Assembly: GCF_000498575.2 (NCBI RefSeq)
Contig: NZ_AWSQ01000009.1
Coordinates: 421,885 to 485,884, forward strand
Length of the DNA stretch: 64,000 nucleotides
Reading direction: 5' to 3'
Source: Pseudomonas taeanensis MS-3
GTDB taxonomy: Bacteria; Pseudomonadota; Gammaproteobacteria; Pseudomonadales; Pseudomonadaceae
Made by a program: the position numbers and the translations under genes
Shown here: positions 8,310 through 18,284 of the stretch, one piece after another
Position numbering within the stretch: position 1 is the stretch's first letter
Layout: every line of letters begins with the position of its first letter
Notes under the pieces: generated by a model
Databases searched by the model: none
What the model was told of the DNA's origin: nothing
Seen by the model: the letters and a program-made list of their open reading frames with translations, nothing else

Positions 8310-9287
8310 TTAACTGTGACTGGAGGTCGCGACAGGCTTGGTGCGTTGAATAAAGCTGACGATCTGCTCGGTCAGCACCCGCGCCAGGGGCTGCCGAGGG
8401 TTGTCGTAGGAGGCCAGCTGCGCCTTTAAATCCAGGGGCACGATGCGCAGCACATGGTTCATGCCCTCGATCAGCGCCAGTTCGGCGTCGCCTTTGACGG
8501 CTTGGAGTCGTTGGGCATCCGCCACGTCGACCTGGATGTCGTGACTGCCCTGGACGATCAGCGTCGGCATCTTCAAGTGAGCAAAGGCCTCGGCGGGATG
8601 TTGGCGGAACAGCGAGATCAGATAAGGCTGCACGCTGGGGCGGAACAGTACCTGCAGCTCATCGGCCACCTGCTCGGTTTGTTGCCCGGCCACCAGCGCG
8701 TCGAGCAGCGCGTTGCTTTGCGCCAGCAACTTGGGCGGCAAGCGGTAATGCAGCTGCTCGCGCAGTACCTGGTCGATCGGGCGTGAACTGCCAGCCAGTG
8801 AAATCAGGGCATCGGCGCCGGCTTCTGGCGCGGCCTGGCTGGCGATCAGGGCGCCCTCGCTATGGCCGATCAGAATCAGCCGACTGAATTGACTGTCGGT
8901 CTTGAGCAGGCGGCCCCAGGCCACGGCATCGGCGACATAGCGCTCGACACTTAAATCCCGTTCGTTCGGAGTGGCTGCCCGGCTGGCGGCCACTCCGCGC
9001 TTGTCGTAGCGCAGGCTGGCGATGCCCTGTTTGGCCAAGGCTTGTGCCAGGCGTTTGAGGCTGTCGTTATGCCCGCCGCCGGGGTTGTTGCCGTCGCGGT
9101 CGGTTGGTCCGGAGCCGGCGATCAGCAGCGCGACGGGCAGCGGCCGATCGCTTTGTGGCAGCAGCAAGGTGCCGTGCAGCGTGCCCTGATCGGTCTGCAG
9201 GCTTAGTGGGCGCTGCTCGACGGTGTGTGGCGTGGCGTGGGCCAGGCCGGCAAACAGGGGCAGGATCAACAGAAATACTCGCAGCAT
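8310..9287 (-). CDS. Exported alpha/beta hydrolase
   Basis: 325 aa with a signal peptide (MLRVFLLILPLFAGLAHA). Nucleophile elbow GHSEG (LIGHSEGALIASQ), acid Asp in QGSHDIQVDV and His in GMNHVLRIV give a complete triad. SGPTDRDGN corresponds to the oxyanion region of this serine-hydrolase subgroup. Predicted periplasmic esterase or peptidase-like hydrolase, substrate unknown. Divergent from aroC. Confidence 0.85.
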   Translation of the reverse strand: MLRVFLLILPLFAGLAHATPHTVEQRPLSLQTDQGTLHGTLLLPQSDRPLPVALLIAGSGPTDRDGNNPGGGHNDSLKRLAQALAKQGIASLRYDKRGVAASRAATPNERDLSVERYVADAVAWGRLLKTDSQFSRLILIGHSEGALIASQAAPEAGADALISLAGSSRPIDQVLREQLHYRLPPKLLAQSNALLDALVAGQQTEQVADELQVLFRPSVQPYLISLFRQHPAEAFAHLKMPTLIVQGSHDIQVDVADAQRLQAVKGDAELALIEGMNHVLRIVPLDLKAQLASYDNPRQPLARVLTEQIVSFIQRTKPVATSSHS

Positions 9288-9462
9288 GGCGGGGCACTAT
9301 GGCGGTAGGAACCTGTTGGACGCGGATAACGGCATAAGGTTCGAGGGGTGAACTGGGCGGGCGCCACGGGTATACTCGCGGCCTTCTATTGTGTCGGGGT
9401 CTGGCGCGCGCGAGCAAGCGCGGTGGCCGGCTCTGGGCTGAATCTCGCGGAGCCTTGTGCAT

Positions 9463-10554
9463 ATGTCCGGCAATACTTACGGCAAGCTGTTCACCGTCAC
9501 CACTGCTGGCGAAAGCCATGGTCCGGCACTGGTCGCCATCGTTGACGGCTGCCCGCCGGGCCTGGAGCTGACTCTCGAGGACATGCAGCGCGACCTAGAC
9601 CGGCGCAAGCCAGGCACCAGCCGCCATACCACCCAGCGTCAGGAAGACGATGTGGTGGAAATCCTCTCCGGAGTGTTCGAAGGCAAGACCACCGGATGCG
9701 CCATCGGCCTGCTGATCCGCAACACCGACCAGAAGTCCAAGGACTACTCGGCGATCAAGGACCTGTTCCGCCCGGCTCACGCCGACTACAGCTATCACCA
9801 CAAGTACGGCATCCGCGACTACCGTGGTGGCGGCCGCAGCTCGGCGCGCGAGACCGCCATGCGCGTGGCCGCCGGCGCCATCGCCAAGAAGTACCTGGTC
9901 ACGCAAGGAATTCAGGTGCGCGGCTACATGAGCCAGCTCGGCCCGATCGAGATTCCGTTCAAGAGCTGGGACAGTGTCGAGCAGAACGCCTTTTTCAGCC
10001 CCGATCCGGACAAGGTGCCGGAGCTGGAGGTCTATATGGACCAGCTGCGCCGTGACCAGGATTCGGTCGGCGCGAAGATTACCGTGGTCGCCGAAGGGGT
10101 GATGCCGGGCCTCGGCGAGCCGATCTTCGATCGCCTGGATGCCGAGCTGGCCCATGCGTTGATGAGTATCAACGCGGTCAAGGGCGTGGAAATTGGCGCC
10201 GGTTTTGCCAGCGTCGCCCAGCGCGGAACCGAGCATCGCGACGAGCTGACGCCTCAGGGCTTCCTGTCGAACAATGCCGGCGGCATCCTCGGCGGCATCT
10301 CATCCGGCCAGCCGATCATTGCCCACTTGGCGCTCAAACCGACGTCCAGCATCACCACGCCAGGGCGCTCGATCGACGTCAACGGTCAGCCGGTGGAGAT
10401 GATAACCAAGGGCCGTCACGACCCCTGCGTGGGCATTCGCGCCACGCCGATCGCCGAAGCGATGATGGCCATGGTGTTGATGGATCATCTGCTACGTCAT
10501 CGTGGACAGAATGCCGGCGTCAGCGTCGCCACGCCGGTGCTGGGGCAGCTCTGA
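9463..10554 (+). CDS. aroC: Chorismate synthase
   Basis: 363 aa from the ATG at 9463 (MSGNTYGKLF), the usual AroC start; the frame is open two codons earlier. Signatures: GESHGPALVAIVDGCPPG, GGGRSSARETAMRVAAGA and RHDPCVGIRATPIAEAM. Catalyses 5-enolpyruvylshikimate-3-phosphate to chorismate with reduced FMN, the last shared step of aromatic amino acid synthesis. Followed 20 bases later by an MFS gene and then the methionine salvage genes on the same strand. Confidence 0.97.
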   Translation: MSGNTYGKLFTVTTAGESHGPALVAIVDGCPPGLELTLEDMQRDLDRRKPGTSRHTTQRQEDDVVEILSGVFEGKTTGCAIGLLIRNTDQKSKDYSAIKDLFRPAHADYSYHHKYGIRDYRGGGRSSARETAMRVAAGAIAKKYLVTQGIQVRGYMSQLGPIEIPFKSWDSVEQNAFFSPDPDKVPELEVYMDQLRRDQDSVGAKITVVAEGVMPGLGEPIFDRLDAELAHALMSINAVKGVEIGAGFASVAQRGTEHRDELTPQGFLSNNAGGILGGISSGQPIIAHLALKPTSSITTPGRSIDVNGQPVEMITKGRHDPCVGIRATPIAEAMMAMVLMDHLLRHRGQNAGVSVATPVLGQL

Positions 10555-10574
10555 GGCATGCCGCGGGCCAACTC

Positions 10575-11726
10575 ATGAGCCCCGCCTTGCCCTACTGGCG
10601 CCTGTCCGGCTTCTACTTTTTCTACTTCTCCCTGCTCGGCGCCACGGCGCCGTTTCTGGCGCTGTATTTCGATCATCTGGGTTTTTCCGCGGCGCGTATC
10701 GGCGAGCTGGTGGCCATCCCCATGCTGATGCGTTGTGTCGCGCCGAACCTGTGGGGCTGGCTGGGTGATTACACGGGCCGGCGCCTGGCCATCGTGCGTT
10801 TCGGTGCGGTCTGCACCCTGCTGTGTTTCGCCGGCATTTTCATCAGCCAGAGCTACGCTTGGCTGGCGCTGATCATGGCCCTGCACGCGTTCTTCTGGCA
10901 CGCGGTGTTGCCGCAGTTCGAGGTCATCACCCTGGCCCACCTGCGCGAGCGAGCCACCCGCTACAGCGAGATCCGCCTGTGGGGCAGCATCGGCTTTATC
11001 GTCGCCGTTGTCGGCCTGGGCGAGCTGTTCGAGCGCATCAGCCTGGATGCCTTTCCCTGGGCGCTGGTGCTGATCATGGCCGGCATCGTCATCAGCAGCT
11101 GCTGGGTGCCCAATGCCGAGCCGCAGATGCGCCCGAGCGACCCGGCGCTGGGCGGTTTCCTCAAGCAACTGCGGCGCCCCGGAATTCTGGCGTTCTACTG
11201 CAGTGTCGGCCTGATGCAGCTGAGCAACGGCCCTTACTACACTTTCCTCACGCTGCACCTGGAGGCGCTGGGTTACGCCCGCGGCCTGATCGGCCAGCTC
11301 TGGGCCCTCGGTGTGGTAGCCGAGATCGTGCTGTTCCTGTTCATGGCCCGCCTGCTGGCGCGCTATTCGCTGCGCAGCGTGTTGCTGGCGAGCTTTTTGA
11401 TCACCGCGCTGCGCTGGCTGCTGCTGGGTAACCTGGCCGATCACCTGGCGGTGCTGCTGTTCGCCCAGTTGATGCACGCGGCGACCTTTGGCAGCTTTCA
11501 TGCGGCGGCCATCCATTTCGTCCAACGCAGCTTCGCCGACCGCCAGCAAGGCCAGGGCCAGGCGCTGTATGCCACCTTGGCCGGGATAGGCGGCGCGCTC
11601 GGTGCGCTTTACTCCGGTTACAGTTGGAACAGCCTGGGGCCAGCCTGGACCTTTGCCATTGCCAGCCTGGTAGCCTTGGCGGCGGCCGTAATCACCGCCA
11701 TCCGTATGCCTGAGGAGAGGCCATGA
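10575..11726 (+). CDS. MFS transporter, phenylpropionate-permease-like
   Basis: 383 aa with 12 predicted helices, major facilitator of the HcaT / MFS_1-like subgroup: N-terminal YWRLSGFYFFYFSLLGAT, the loop motif GDYTGRRLAIVRFGA between helices 2 and 3, and WGSIGFIVAVVGLG in helix 5. The stop codon overlaps the mtnB start (ATGA), so co-translation is likely. Position between aroC and mtnB is as known in P. aeruginosa. Substrate unknown; a link to methylthio-sugars is only guilt by association. Confidence 0.85.
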   Translation: MSPALPYWRLSGFYFFYFSLLGATAPFLALYFDHLGFSAARIGELVAIPMLMRCVAPNLWGWLGDYTGRRLAIVRFGAVCTLLCFAGIFISQSYAWLALIMALHAFFWHAVLPQFEVITLAHLRERATRYSEIRLWGSIGFIVAVVGLGELFERISLDAFPWALVLIMAGIVISSCWVPNAEPQMRPSDPALGGFLKQLRRPGILAFYCSVGLMQLSNGPYYTFLTLHLEALGYARGLIGQLWALGVVAEIVLFLFMARLLARYSLRSVLLASFLITALRWLLLGNLADHLAVLLFAQLMHAATFGSFHAAAIHFVQRSFADRQQGQGQALYATLAGIGGALGALYSGYSWNSLGPAWTFAIASLVALAAAVITAIRMPEERP

Positions 11727-12343
11727 GCCTGAGCCGCGAACACCTCGCTCAACAGATCATCGACGCCGGCCGCTTTCTCTATGAGCGTGGTTGGTCGCCG
11801 GCCACCAGCAGCAATTATTCGGCGCGTCTGTCGCCCAGCGAGGCGTTGCTGACCGTTTCCGGCAAGCACAAGGGCCAGTTGGGTCTCGATGATGTGCTGG
11901 CCACCGATATGCAGGGGCGCAGCCTGGAGGCCGGCAAGAAACCCTCGGCGGAGACCCTGCTGCATACCCAGCTGTACAACTGGAAAGCGGAGATCGGCGC
12001 GGTGCTGCACACCCACTCGGTGAATGCCACGGTGCTGTCGCGCCTGAGTCTGAGCGACTCGTTGGTGTTCGCCGACTATGAGCTGCAGAAAGCCTTTGCC
12101 GGCATCAGCAGTCACGAGTCCCAGGTCGAGGTGCCGATCTTCGACAATGATCAGGACATCGCCCGTCTGGCGGCCAAGGTGCAGCCCTGGCTGGATCAGC
12201 ACCCGGACTGCGTGGGCTACCTGATTCGCGGGCACGGTCTGTACACCTGGGGCGCGCAGATGAGCGATGCCCTGCGCCAGATCGAGGCCTTCGAGTTTCT
12301 CTTCGAGTGCGAGCTGAAGGTGCGCGCCCTGCACAAGAGCTGA
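11723..12343 (+). CDS. mtnB: Methylthioribulose-1-phosphate dehydratase
   Basis: 206 aa, class II aldolase-like fold. Zinc-binding His pair in VLHTHSVNATVL and a third His in IRGHGLYTWG; WSPATSSNYSARL is the N-terminal phosphate-site motif. Dehydrates 5-methylthioribulose-1-phosphate in the methionine salvage pathway. Overlaps the MFS stop by 4 bases. mtnA and mtnK-like steps are not in the window. Confidence 0.94.
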   Translation: MSLSREHLAQQIIDAGRFLYERGWSPATSSNYSARLSPSEALLTVSGKHKGQLGLDDVLATDMQGRSLEAGKKPSAETLLHTQLYNWKAEIGAVLHTHSVNATVLSRLSLSDSLVFADYELQKAFAGISSHESQVEVPIFDNDQDIARLAAKVQPWLDQHPDCVGYLIRGHGLYTWGAQMSDALRQIEAFEFLFECELKVRALHKS

Positions 12344-12354
12344 TAGGGATTCCC

Positions 12355-12438
12355 GTAGGCTGGGTAGAGGGGCTTTCTGCCGAAACCCAGCAGGGTCAAT
12401 GCAACGCTGGGTTTCGCTGCGCTCTACGCCAGCCTACG
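12355..12438. repeat. Inverted repeat between mtnB and mtnD
   Basis: Outer arms GTAGGCTGG...GTAGAG and CTCTACGCCAGCCTAC, inner arms GAAACCCAGC and GCTGGGTTTC. Same sequence family as 7347-7404. It may form a large hairpin in the mRNA between the two salvage genes. Confidence 0.7.
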
Positions 12439-12463
12439 ACACTAAATTGAGAGAGTATTGAAC

Positions 12464-13009
12464 ATGAGCAGCCTGAGCGTTTACCACGAGACTTCCCCCG
12501 ATTTGCCGAACAAGGTACTGACCCACCTCGAGGATATTGCCAGCACCTTGGCCGAGGTCGGTGTGCGCTTCGAGCGTTGGCAAGCCGTGGCGCCGATCGC
12601 CCCCGGTGCCAGCCAGGATGAGGTGATCGCCGCTTATCGCCCGCAGATCGACACCCTGATGAGTGAGCGCGGCTATGTCACCGTCGATGTGGTCAGCCTG
12701 AGCGACGATCACCCGCAGAAGGCCGAGCTGCGCGCCAAGTTCCTCGACGAGCACCGGCATGCCGAGGACGAGGTGCGCTTCTTCGTCGCGGGCAGTGGTC
12801 TGTTCTCCCTGCACATCGACGATTACGTCTATGCGGTGCTGTGCGAGAAGAACGACCTGATCTCGGTGCCGGCTGGTACCCGTCACTGGTTCGACATGGG
12901 CGAGCACCCGCATTTCGTGGCGATTCGCCTGTTCAACAATCCCGAAGGTTGGGTCGCTCAGTTCACCGGTGACGATATCGCCAGCCGTTTCCCGCGCCTG
13001 GACGACTGA
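12464..13009 (+). CDS. mtnD: Acireductone dioxygenase
   Basis: 181 aa, cupin. Metal ligands in the motif EHRHAEDEVRFFV (two His and a Glu) and a fourth His in TRHWFDMG. Converts acireductone plus O2 to the ketoacid precursor of methionine (Fe form) or an off-pathway product (Ni form). ATG 12464 (MSSLSVYHE) chosen over the TTG two codons upstream because it matches the family N-terminus. Followed by mtnC on the same strand. Confidence 0.95.
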   Translation: MSSLSVYHETSPDLPNKVLTHLEDIASTLAEVGVRFERWQAVAPIAPGASQDEVIAAYRPQIDTLMSERGYVTVDVVSLSDDHPQKAELRAKFLDEHRHAEDEVRFFVAGSGLFSLHIDDYVYAVLCEKNDLISVPAGTRHWFDMGEHPHFVAIRLFNNPEGWVAQFTGDDIASRFPRLDD

Positions 13010-13092
13010 CGGTCAGCGTTCCCAGGCTCTGCGTCCACCAAAGGCTCCCAGGCCAGCGCCTGGGTACTGCAACCATCGAGTCGAGAGTGCCC

Positions 13093-13776
13093 ATGCCAGT
13101 CAAAGCCATACTCACCGATATCGAAGGCACCACCAGCGCTGTGAGTTTCGTCTTCGAGGTGCTGTTTCCCTTCGCTGCCAAGCATTTGCCTGACTTCGTG
13201 CGCAATCACGCCGATGAGCCTCAGGTGGCTGAGCAGCTGGCCGCCGTGCGCGAGGAGAGTGGCGAGGCGAATGCCGATGTGTCGCGGCTGATCGAGATTC
13301 TTCTGGGCTGGATCGCCGAGGACCGAAAAGCCACGCCGCTTAAGGCGCTGCAGGGCATGATCTGGGCTGAGGGGTATCACAGCGGCCAGCTCAAGGGGCA
13401 TGTCTACCCGGATGCGGTCGAAGCGCTGAAGCGCTGGAAGCAGGGCGGTTATGACCTGTACGTCTATTCTTCCGGTTCGATCCAGGCGCAGAAGCTAATT
13501 TTCGGCTGCTCGGTGGCCGGCGATCTGACGCCGCTGTTCAGCGGCTATTTCGACACCACTAGCGGGCCCAAGCGTGACGCCCAGTCCTACCGCACCATCA
13601 CCCAGGCCATCGGTCGCCCGGCGGACGAGATCCTGTTTCTCTCCGATGTCGTCGAGGAGCTGGATGCCGCCGAGCAGGCCGGCATGCAGACCGTCGGCCT
13701 GGCGCGTGACGGCGGAGAGCTGGCAGGCCATGAGAGCGTCGTCAGCTTCGCGGTGATTGACCTCAACCGGCTGTGA
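13093..13776 (+). CDS. mtnC: Enolase-phosphatase E1
   Basis: 227 aa, HAD-superfamily bifunctional enolase-phosphatase of methionine salvage. Motif I TDIEGTTSAVSF carries the catalytic Asp and the Glu typical of this family in place of the usual second Asp; motif II VYSSGS; motif III SGPKRDAQSY; motif IV FLSDVVEELDAA. ATG 13093 (MPVKAILTDIEG) chosen over GTG 13087. Third of the mtnB-D-C run. Confidence 0.95.
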   Translation: MPVKAILTDIEGTTSAVSFVFEVLFPFAAKHLPDFVRNHADEPQVAEQLAAVREESGEANADVSRLIEILLGWIAEDRKATPLKALQGMIWAEGYHSGQLKGHVYPDAVEALKRWKQGGYDLYVYSSGSIQAQKLIFGCSVAGDLTPLFSGYFDTTSGPKRDAQSYRTITQAIGRPADEILFLSDVVEELDAAEQAGMQTVGLARDGGELAGHESVVSFAVIDLNRL

Positions 13777-13882
13777 GCCACGGGGTTTAGCGGCGCAGCT
13801 CGATGCGCTAATCGGTCGAGTACTGAACTCTCGGGCGTAACGTCTATCCTACGAGGGCAACCCTTCACACAGGAGTGTCCTC

Positions 13883-14074
13883 ATGGGTTCTACATTGAAT
13901 GGCCTGCTCGGCCTGATCATTCTGGCGCTGGATATCTGGGCCATCATCAACATCATCAAAAGCAATACCGATACGGCGAAGAAAATTCTCTGGGTGCTGC
14001 TGGTGCTGTTCCTGCCTGTAATCGGCCTGATCATCTGGGCGTTGGCCGGGCCGCGGGGCAATGTGAGCCTTTGA
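13883..14074 (+). CDS. PLDc_N-type small membrane protein
   Basis: 63 aa, two hydrophobic helices joined by SNTDTAKKILWVLLV and ending LPVIGLIIWALAGPRG, the signature of the phospholipase D N-terminal (PLDc_N) domain that often stands alone. Function unknown. AGGAG lies about 9 bases before the ATG. The histidine phosphatase gene starts 4 bases after its stop. Confidence 0.8.
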   Translation: MGSTLNGLLGLIILALDIWAIINIIKSNTDTAKKILWVLLVLFLPVIGLIIWALAGPRGNVSL

Positions 14075-14077
14075 CCC

Positions 14078-14641
14078 ATGACACGTTCGGCGGCGCTCCT
14101 GCTATGCGCCTGGTTGGCCGTGTTGAGCTCCTCCCAGGCCAGTGAAATCGCTGCCTGGGATGCTTTGCGTGAGGGGCGAGCCGTTCTGCTGTTGCGCCAT
14201 GCCACGGCACCCGGCATGGGTGACCCGGCGAACTTTGACTTAAGCGACTGCAGGACCCAGCGCAACCTCGATCGCCGTGGGCGCGAACAGGCAAGGCGCT
14301 GGGGTCGGTTGTTGCGCAGCCAGGGCATCGCCCGTCCTCGACTGCTGAGCAGCCGCTGGTGCCGTGCCCGCGACACCGCAAGGGAGATGGGGCTTGGCGC
14401 TGTCGAGCCTTTGCCAGAGCTGGACTCCTTCTATGAGGACCGCTTGCAGGCGGCGGGGCAAACTGCCCAACTGGTCGAGGCAGTCAACGCCTTGATGCCC
14501 GGCACGGTCATGCTGCTGGTTTCCCATCAGGTCAATATCACCGCGCTGACCGGCGTCTACCCGGCCTCTGGCGAAGGACTGATTCTGGCCCGGCCGCTGA
14601 AGGTGCCGGCGCAGGTGCTGGCGCGTATTCCACCGCCTTGA
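14078..14641 (+). CDS. Exported histidine phosphatase family protein
   Basis: 187 aa with a signal peptide cleaved near SSSQA. Catalytic motif RHA in LLLRHATAPGMGD (RHG type), Arg in SSRWCRARDTA, Glu in LPELDSFYED and the second His in LVSHQVNIT are all present, so it is probably an active periplasmic phosphatase. Natural substrate unknown. Translation is probably coupled to the PLDc_N gene. Confidence 0.85.
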   Translation: MTRSAALLLCAWLAVLSSSQASEIAAWDALREGRAVLLLRHATAPGMGDPANFDLSDCRTQRNLDRRGREQARRWGRLLRSQGIARPRLLSSRWCRARDTAREMGLGAVEPLPELDSFYEDRLQAAGQTAQLVEAVNALMPGTVMLLVSHQVNITALTGVYPASGEGLILARPLKVPAQVLARIPPP

Positions 14642-14717
14642 GAGCAATCGCGCAGAGCGGGGCGCCGGCTAACGGAAGGCCAAGAAAGCCGGTCTGCGTT
14701 TTAGGCGGGAATACTGC

Positions 14718-15215
14718 TTATAGCGCCAGCGAGGCCTGTTTTGGCAACTGTGCGCCCTCCAGCTGCAATAACAGCGCTTTGCGCGTCAGGCCGCCGGCAT
14801 AGCCGGTCAGGCTACCGTCGCGGCCAATCACCCGGTGACAGGGAATGATCACCGCGATCGGATTGGCGCCATTGGCCGCGCCCACCGCACGCACCGCCTT
14901 GGGCCGGGCGATCTGTTCAGCCAGTGCGCTGTAGCAGCGGGTCTGACCAAATGGAATGCCTTGCAGTGCCTGCCACACGGCGCGCTGGAACTCGGTGCCT
15001 TGCGGCGCCAGCTGCAGATCGAAGCGTTGCCTACGACCGGCGAAGTACTCATCCAGCTGACGACACACCTGATCCAGCTCGCCATTGGCGAGCTGCCAAT
15101 CGTTGTCAATCCGCCAGGGTTTACTCTCTATCTCCATCAGCAGTTGCTGCAAACCCTGCGCGTCGCCGCTCAACAGCAAGCGACCGATAGGGCTCTCGTG
15201 GTAGCGATAGAACAT
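14718..15215 (-). CDS. ogt: O6-alkylguanine-DNA alkyltransferase
   Basis: 165 aa from the ATG at 15215 (MFYRYHESP), preceded by GGGAGG. Active-site motif PCHRVIG in VIIPCHRVIGRDGS, followed by GYAGGLTRKALLLQLE; wing region FQRAVWQAL. Suicidal repair of O6-methylguanine. The start lies 4 bases after the alkA stop, so the two repair genes form an operon. No AraC-type Ada regulatory domain is fused or adjacent, unlike the E. coli adaptive response. Confidence 0.94.
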   Translation of the reverse strand: MFYRYHESPIGRLLLSGDAQGLQQLLMEIESKPWRIDNDWQLANGELDQVCRQLDEYFAGRRQRFDLQLAPQGTEFQRAVWQALQGIPFGQTRCYSALAEQIARPKAVRAVGAANGANPIAVIIPCHRVIGRDGSLTGYAGGLTRKALLLQLEGAQLPKQASLAL

Positions 15216-15219
15216 CGAC

Positions 15220-16104
15220 TCAACCTCCCGAATAGTTGTGCCACAGATGCGCGGCGGCGTAGGCGCGCCAAGGGCGCCAGGCTTCGGCGCGGCTCTTGAG
15301 TTGCTTGGCACTGATGCCCTCACTGCCCCACAGCGGCGCTTTCAGCAGGCCCAGGTCACTGGCGGGGAAGGCATCGGCTTCGCCGAAGGCACGCAAGGCG
15401 ATGTACTCAGCGGTCCAGGGGCCAATGCCGGGCAGCGCGCACAGGCGCTCGATTAAGGCCGCGCTGCCCTGTTGCAGATCCAGACGCAGCTCGCCGCTGG
15501 CGACCAGTTCGGCAAAATATTGCAGGGTCTGCACCCGCTTACCCGGCATGCCGATGCCGTCGAGGGTGGCGCCGGCAATCGTCGCGGCACTGGGGAACAA
15601 GCGTTCGAGACCGTCGGTGCCTGGCAACAGGGGCTCACCGAGGCGGCTGACCAGGCGGCCGGTGATGGTGACCGCGGCTTTCACCGTGACCTGCTGGCCG
15701 ACTATCGCCCGCACCGCCTGTTCGAAGGGATCGAAAGCGACCGGCAAACGCAGGCCGGGGTTGCGCGTGACCAGCGGGCCAAGCAGGGGATCGTCGGCCA
15801 GGTGTGCGGTAATCCGCTGTGGCTCGGCGTCCAGGTCGAACATCCGCCGCACGCGTTGCTGCAACTCGCTCAGGCAAGGAGCTGCCGAGGCGCTGTAGCG
15901 CAGCTCCAGCGCACTCTGCTCGACCAGGGGGCGCACACTGAACCAGCCGCTGATCTCACCCAGGCGAAAGCTGCGGCTGTAGCTTGAGGGCGTGAGACGC
16001 TCGACGCTGGGCAGGGCGCGCAGGGCGTAATGACTGTGGAATTGCTGCCAATCCCAGGGGGGCTGGTAGGGCAGGTGCAGGCAGTGTTCGGCGGCTGTAT
16101 TCAT
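15220..16104 (-). CDS. alkA: DNA-3-methyladenine glycosylase II
   Basis: 294 aa from the ATG at 16104 (MNTAAEHCL); the open frame extends 48 codons upstream without family support. N-terminal AlkA_N domain (about 1-115), then the HhH-GPD core with ALPGIGPWTAEYIALRAFG and the catalytic Asp in FPASDLGLL. Excises alkylated purines. First gene of an alkA-ogt pair, divergent from speE. Confidence 0.93.
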   Translation of the reverse strand: MNTAAEHCLHLPYQPPWDWQQFHSHYALRALPSVERLTPSSYSRSFRLGEISGWFSVRPLVEQSALELRYSASAAPCLSELQQRVRRMFDLDAEPQRITAHLADDPLLGPLVTRNPGLRLPVAFDPFEQAVRAIVGQQVTVKAAVTITGRLVSRLGEPLLPGTDGLERLFPSAATIAGATLDGIGMPGKRVQTLQYFAELVASGELRLDLQQGSAALIERLCALPGIGPWTAEYIALRAFGEADAFPASDLGLLKAPLWGSEGISAKQLKSRAEAWRPWRAYAAAHLWHNYSGG

Positions 16105-16290
16105 CTCAGGACGATAACTGCAGTCGATGGGCTTGTCAGCGCACAACTGACTTTCAAAGGGCACGGTTCGACCTGTCATGCAGGGCAACATAGAATGCCT
16201 AGCTTTATGGACAGGCATTGATAGGCGGGCTCCACGGCTCACATCCATATGCTTCGCCAGCCTTATTTCACCGCATCAGGGGACAGCGTC

Positions 16291-17151
<861 letters not shown>

Positions 17152-17161
17152 GCCGCCGAAT

Positions 17162-17194
17162 GCATGAAAAAGGACCTGCGGGTCCTTTTTCATG
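17162..17194 (+). terminator. Rho-independent terminator of speE
   Basis: Nearly perfect hairpin: arms GCATGAAAAAGGACC and GGTCCTTTTTCATGC with a TGCG loop. The T-run is inside the stem, so it can act in both directions. Confidence 0.85.
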
Positions 17195-17209
17195 CTCTCA
17201 AGCAAAAGC

Positions 17210-17279
17210 TTCGCGGCCCAGGCCGCTCCCACAAGAGCTGCGAAGAGTCTGGCCCTGTGGGAGCAGTCTTGACTGCGAA
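17210..17279. repeat. REPIN (inverted REP pair)
   Basis: TTCGCGGCCCAGGCCGCTCC then, about 24 bases on, GGGAGCAGTCTTGACTGCGAA in opposite orientation. This is the common Pseudomonas REP sequence (GTGGGAGCGGCCTTGGCCGCGAA type) as an inverted pair. Confidence 0.8.
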
Positions 17280-17412
17280 AGTCTCGATTAACCCGCCGGA
17301 AGTTGGTCCTAACCCAGGATCTGCTTGCTAGAGCCTTCTCGACAGAATTTTCACATCGCATTTAGCACACTCACTCCACTCTTTTATCAAGTTGTGTGGA
17401 GTAGCTGTGTTT

Positions 17413-18279
17413 ATGTCGATGCAACTGCGTCAGAAGTACCTACGTTGGCTGATGCTCGTGCTCGGCATCTCGCTCGTGCCGGCAATTGGATACCCTGCCT
17501 GGCGCCACTTATATCCAGTGGCGGCCTCTCAGGGTTGGGGCTATCAAGTCTTTCACGCCGACATTCCCAAGGTCAGTGCGCTGGTGCAGGACGAGCAGGG
17601 CGCGCTGTTCATCAGCCAGGAGCTCTCCGGCGGCAAGGGCAGCATTCTCAAGCGTGAGAGCGATGGCAGTCTCACCACCATGTTGAGCGGTCTGTCGAAG
17701 CCCGATGGTTTGGCCCTGTATGGCGGCGGCGTGGCAGTAGGGCAGGAAGGTGGGAAATTTCCCGTACTGTTGTTGCGGGGCAATCAGACTGAACCCTTGT
17801 TTGGGGCCGACGACGTCGAGAGCCTGGCCAGTGACGGGCACTTCTTGTATGCCATCGAGGACAAGAAGCTCGGCCGTCTGCTGCGCTTCGACCCGCTTAG
17901 CGGCGAGGTTGTGACCCTGCGTGACGGTCTGGATGAAGGCGAAGCCATCACCGCCTGCGCCGACGGCCGGTTGTTCTATACCGAGAAGAGCAAAGGCTGG
18001 GTCAAACAGTGGCAAGCCAGCGGCGAGGACACCCTGGTGCAGGCTGGCCTCAACGCGCCAGGCTTTTTGCTGTGCAGCGCCGACGGCCTGTGGATCACCG
18101 AAGATGCCACGCACATGGCCCGTGTGCTGCTACTGGACCCAGAGGGACAGTTGCAGGTCATCCTCGATCACATGCGTTCCGTGCAAACCATCATCGCTTC
18201 GACTCCGGGCAACTACCTGGTGGCCGAGCAAGGCCGTGATCGCATTCTCGAACTCACTCGTCTACCCAGCGGATCTTGA
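17413..18279 (+). CDS. Exported beta-propeller-like protein (SMP-30/strictosidine-synthase-like)
   Basis: 288 aa from ATG 17413, with GGAG 11 bases upstream. An N-terminal hydrophobic helix (LRWLMLVLGISLVPAIGY) acts as signal or anchor. The rest has repeated short strands with motifs such as GSILKRESDGSL, GLSKPDGLALYGG and LGRLLRFDPLSGEV, typical of six-bladed NHL or SMP-30-like propellers. Its stop overlaps the start region of the LtaS-like gene, so the two are likely co-translated. No active-site assignment is possible by eye. Confidence 0.75.
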   Translation: MSMQLRQKYLRWLMLVLGISLVPAIGYPAWRHLYPVAASQGWGYQVFHADIPKVSALVQDEQGALFISQELSGGKGSILKRESDGSLTTMLSGLSKPDGLALYGGGVAVGQEGGKFPVLLLRGNQTEPLFGADDVESLASDGHFLYAIEDKKLGRLLRFDPLSGEVVTLRDGLDEGEAITACADGRLFYTEKSKGWVKQWQASGEDTLVQAGLNAPGFLLCSADGLWITEDATHMARVLLLDPEGQLQVILDHMRSVQTIIASTPGNYLVAEQGRDRILELTRLPSGS

Positions 18280-18284
18280 ACCAA

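Noticed and set aside
10497..11549. 350-codon minus-strand frame opposite the MFS gene
   Set aside because: Gln/His-rich translation typical of the antisense of a hydrophobic coding sequence; the MFS gene is certain.
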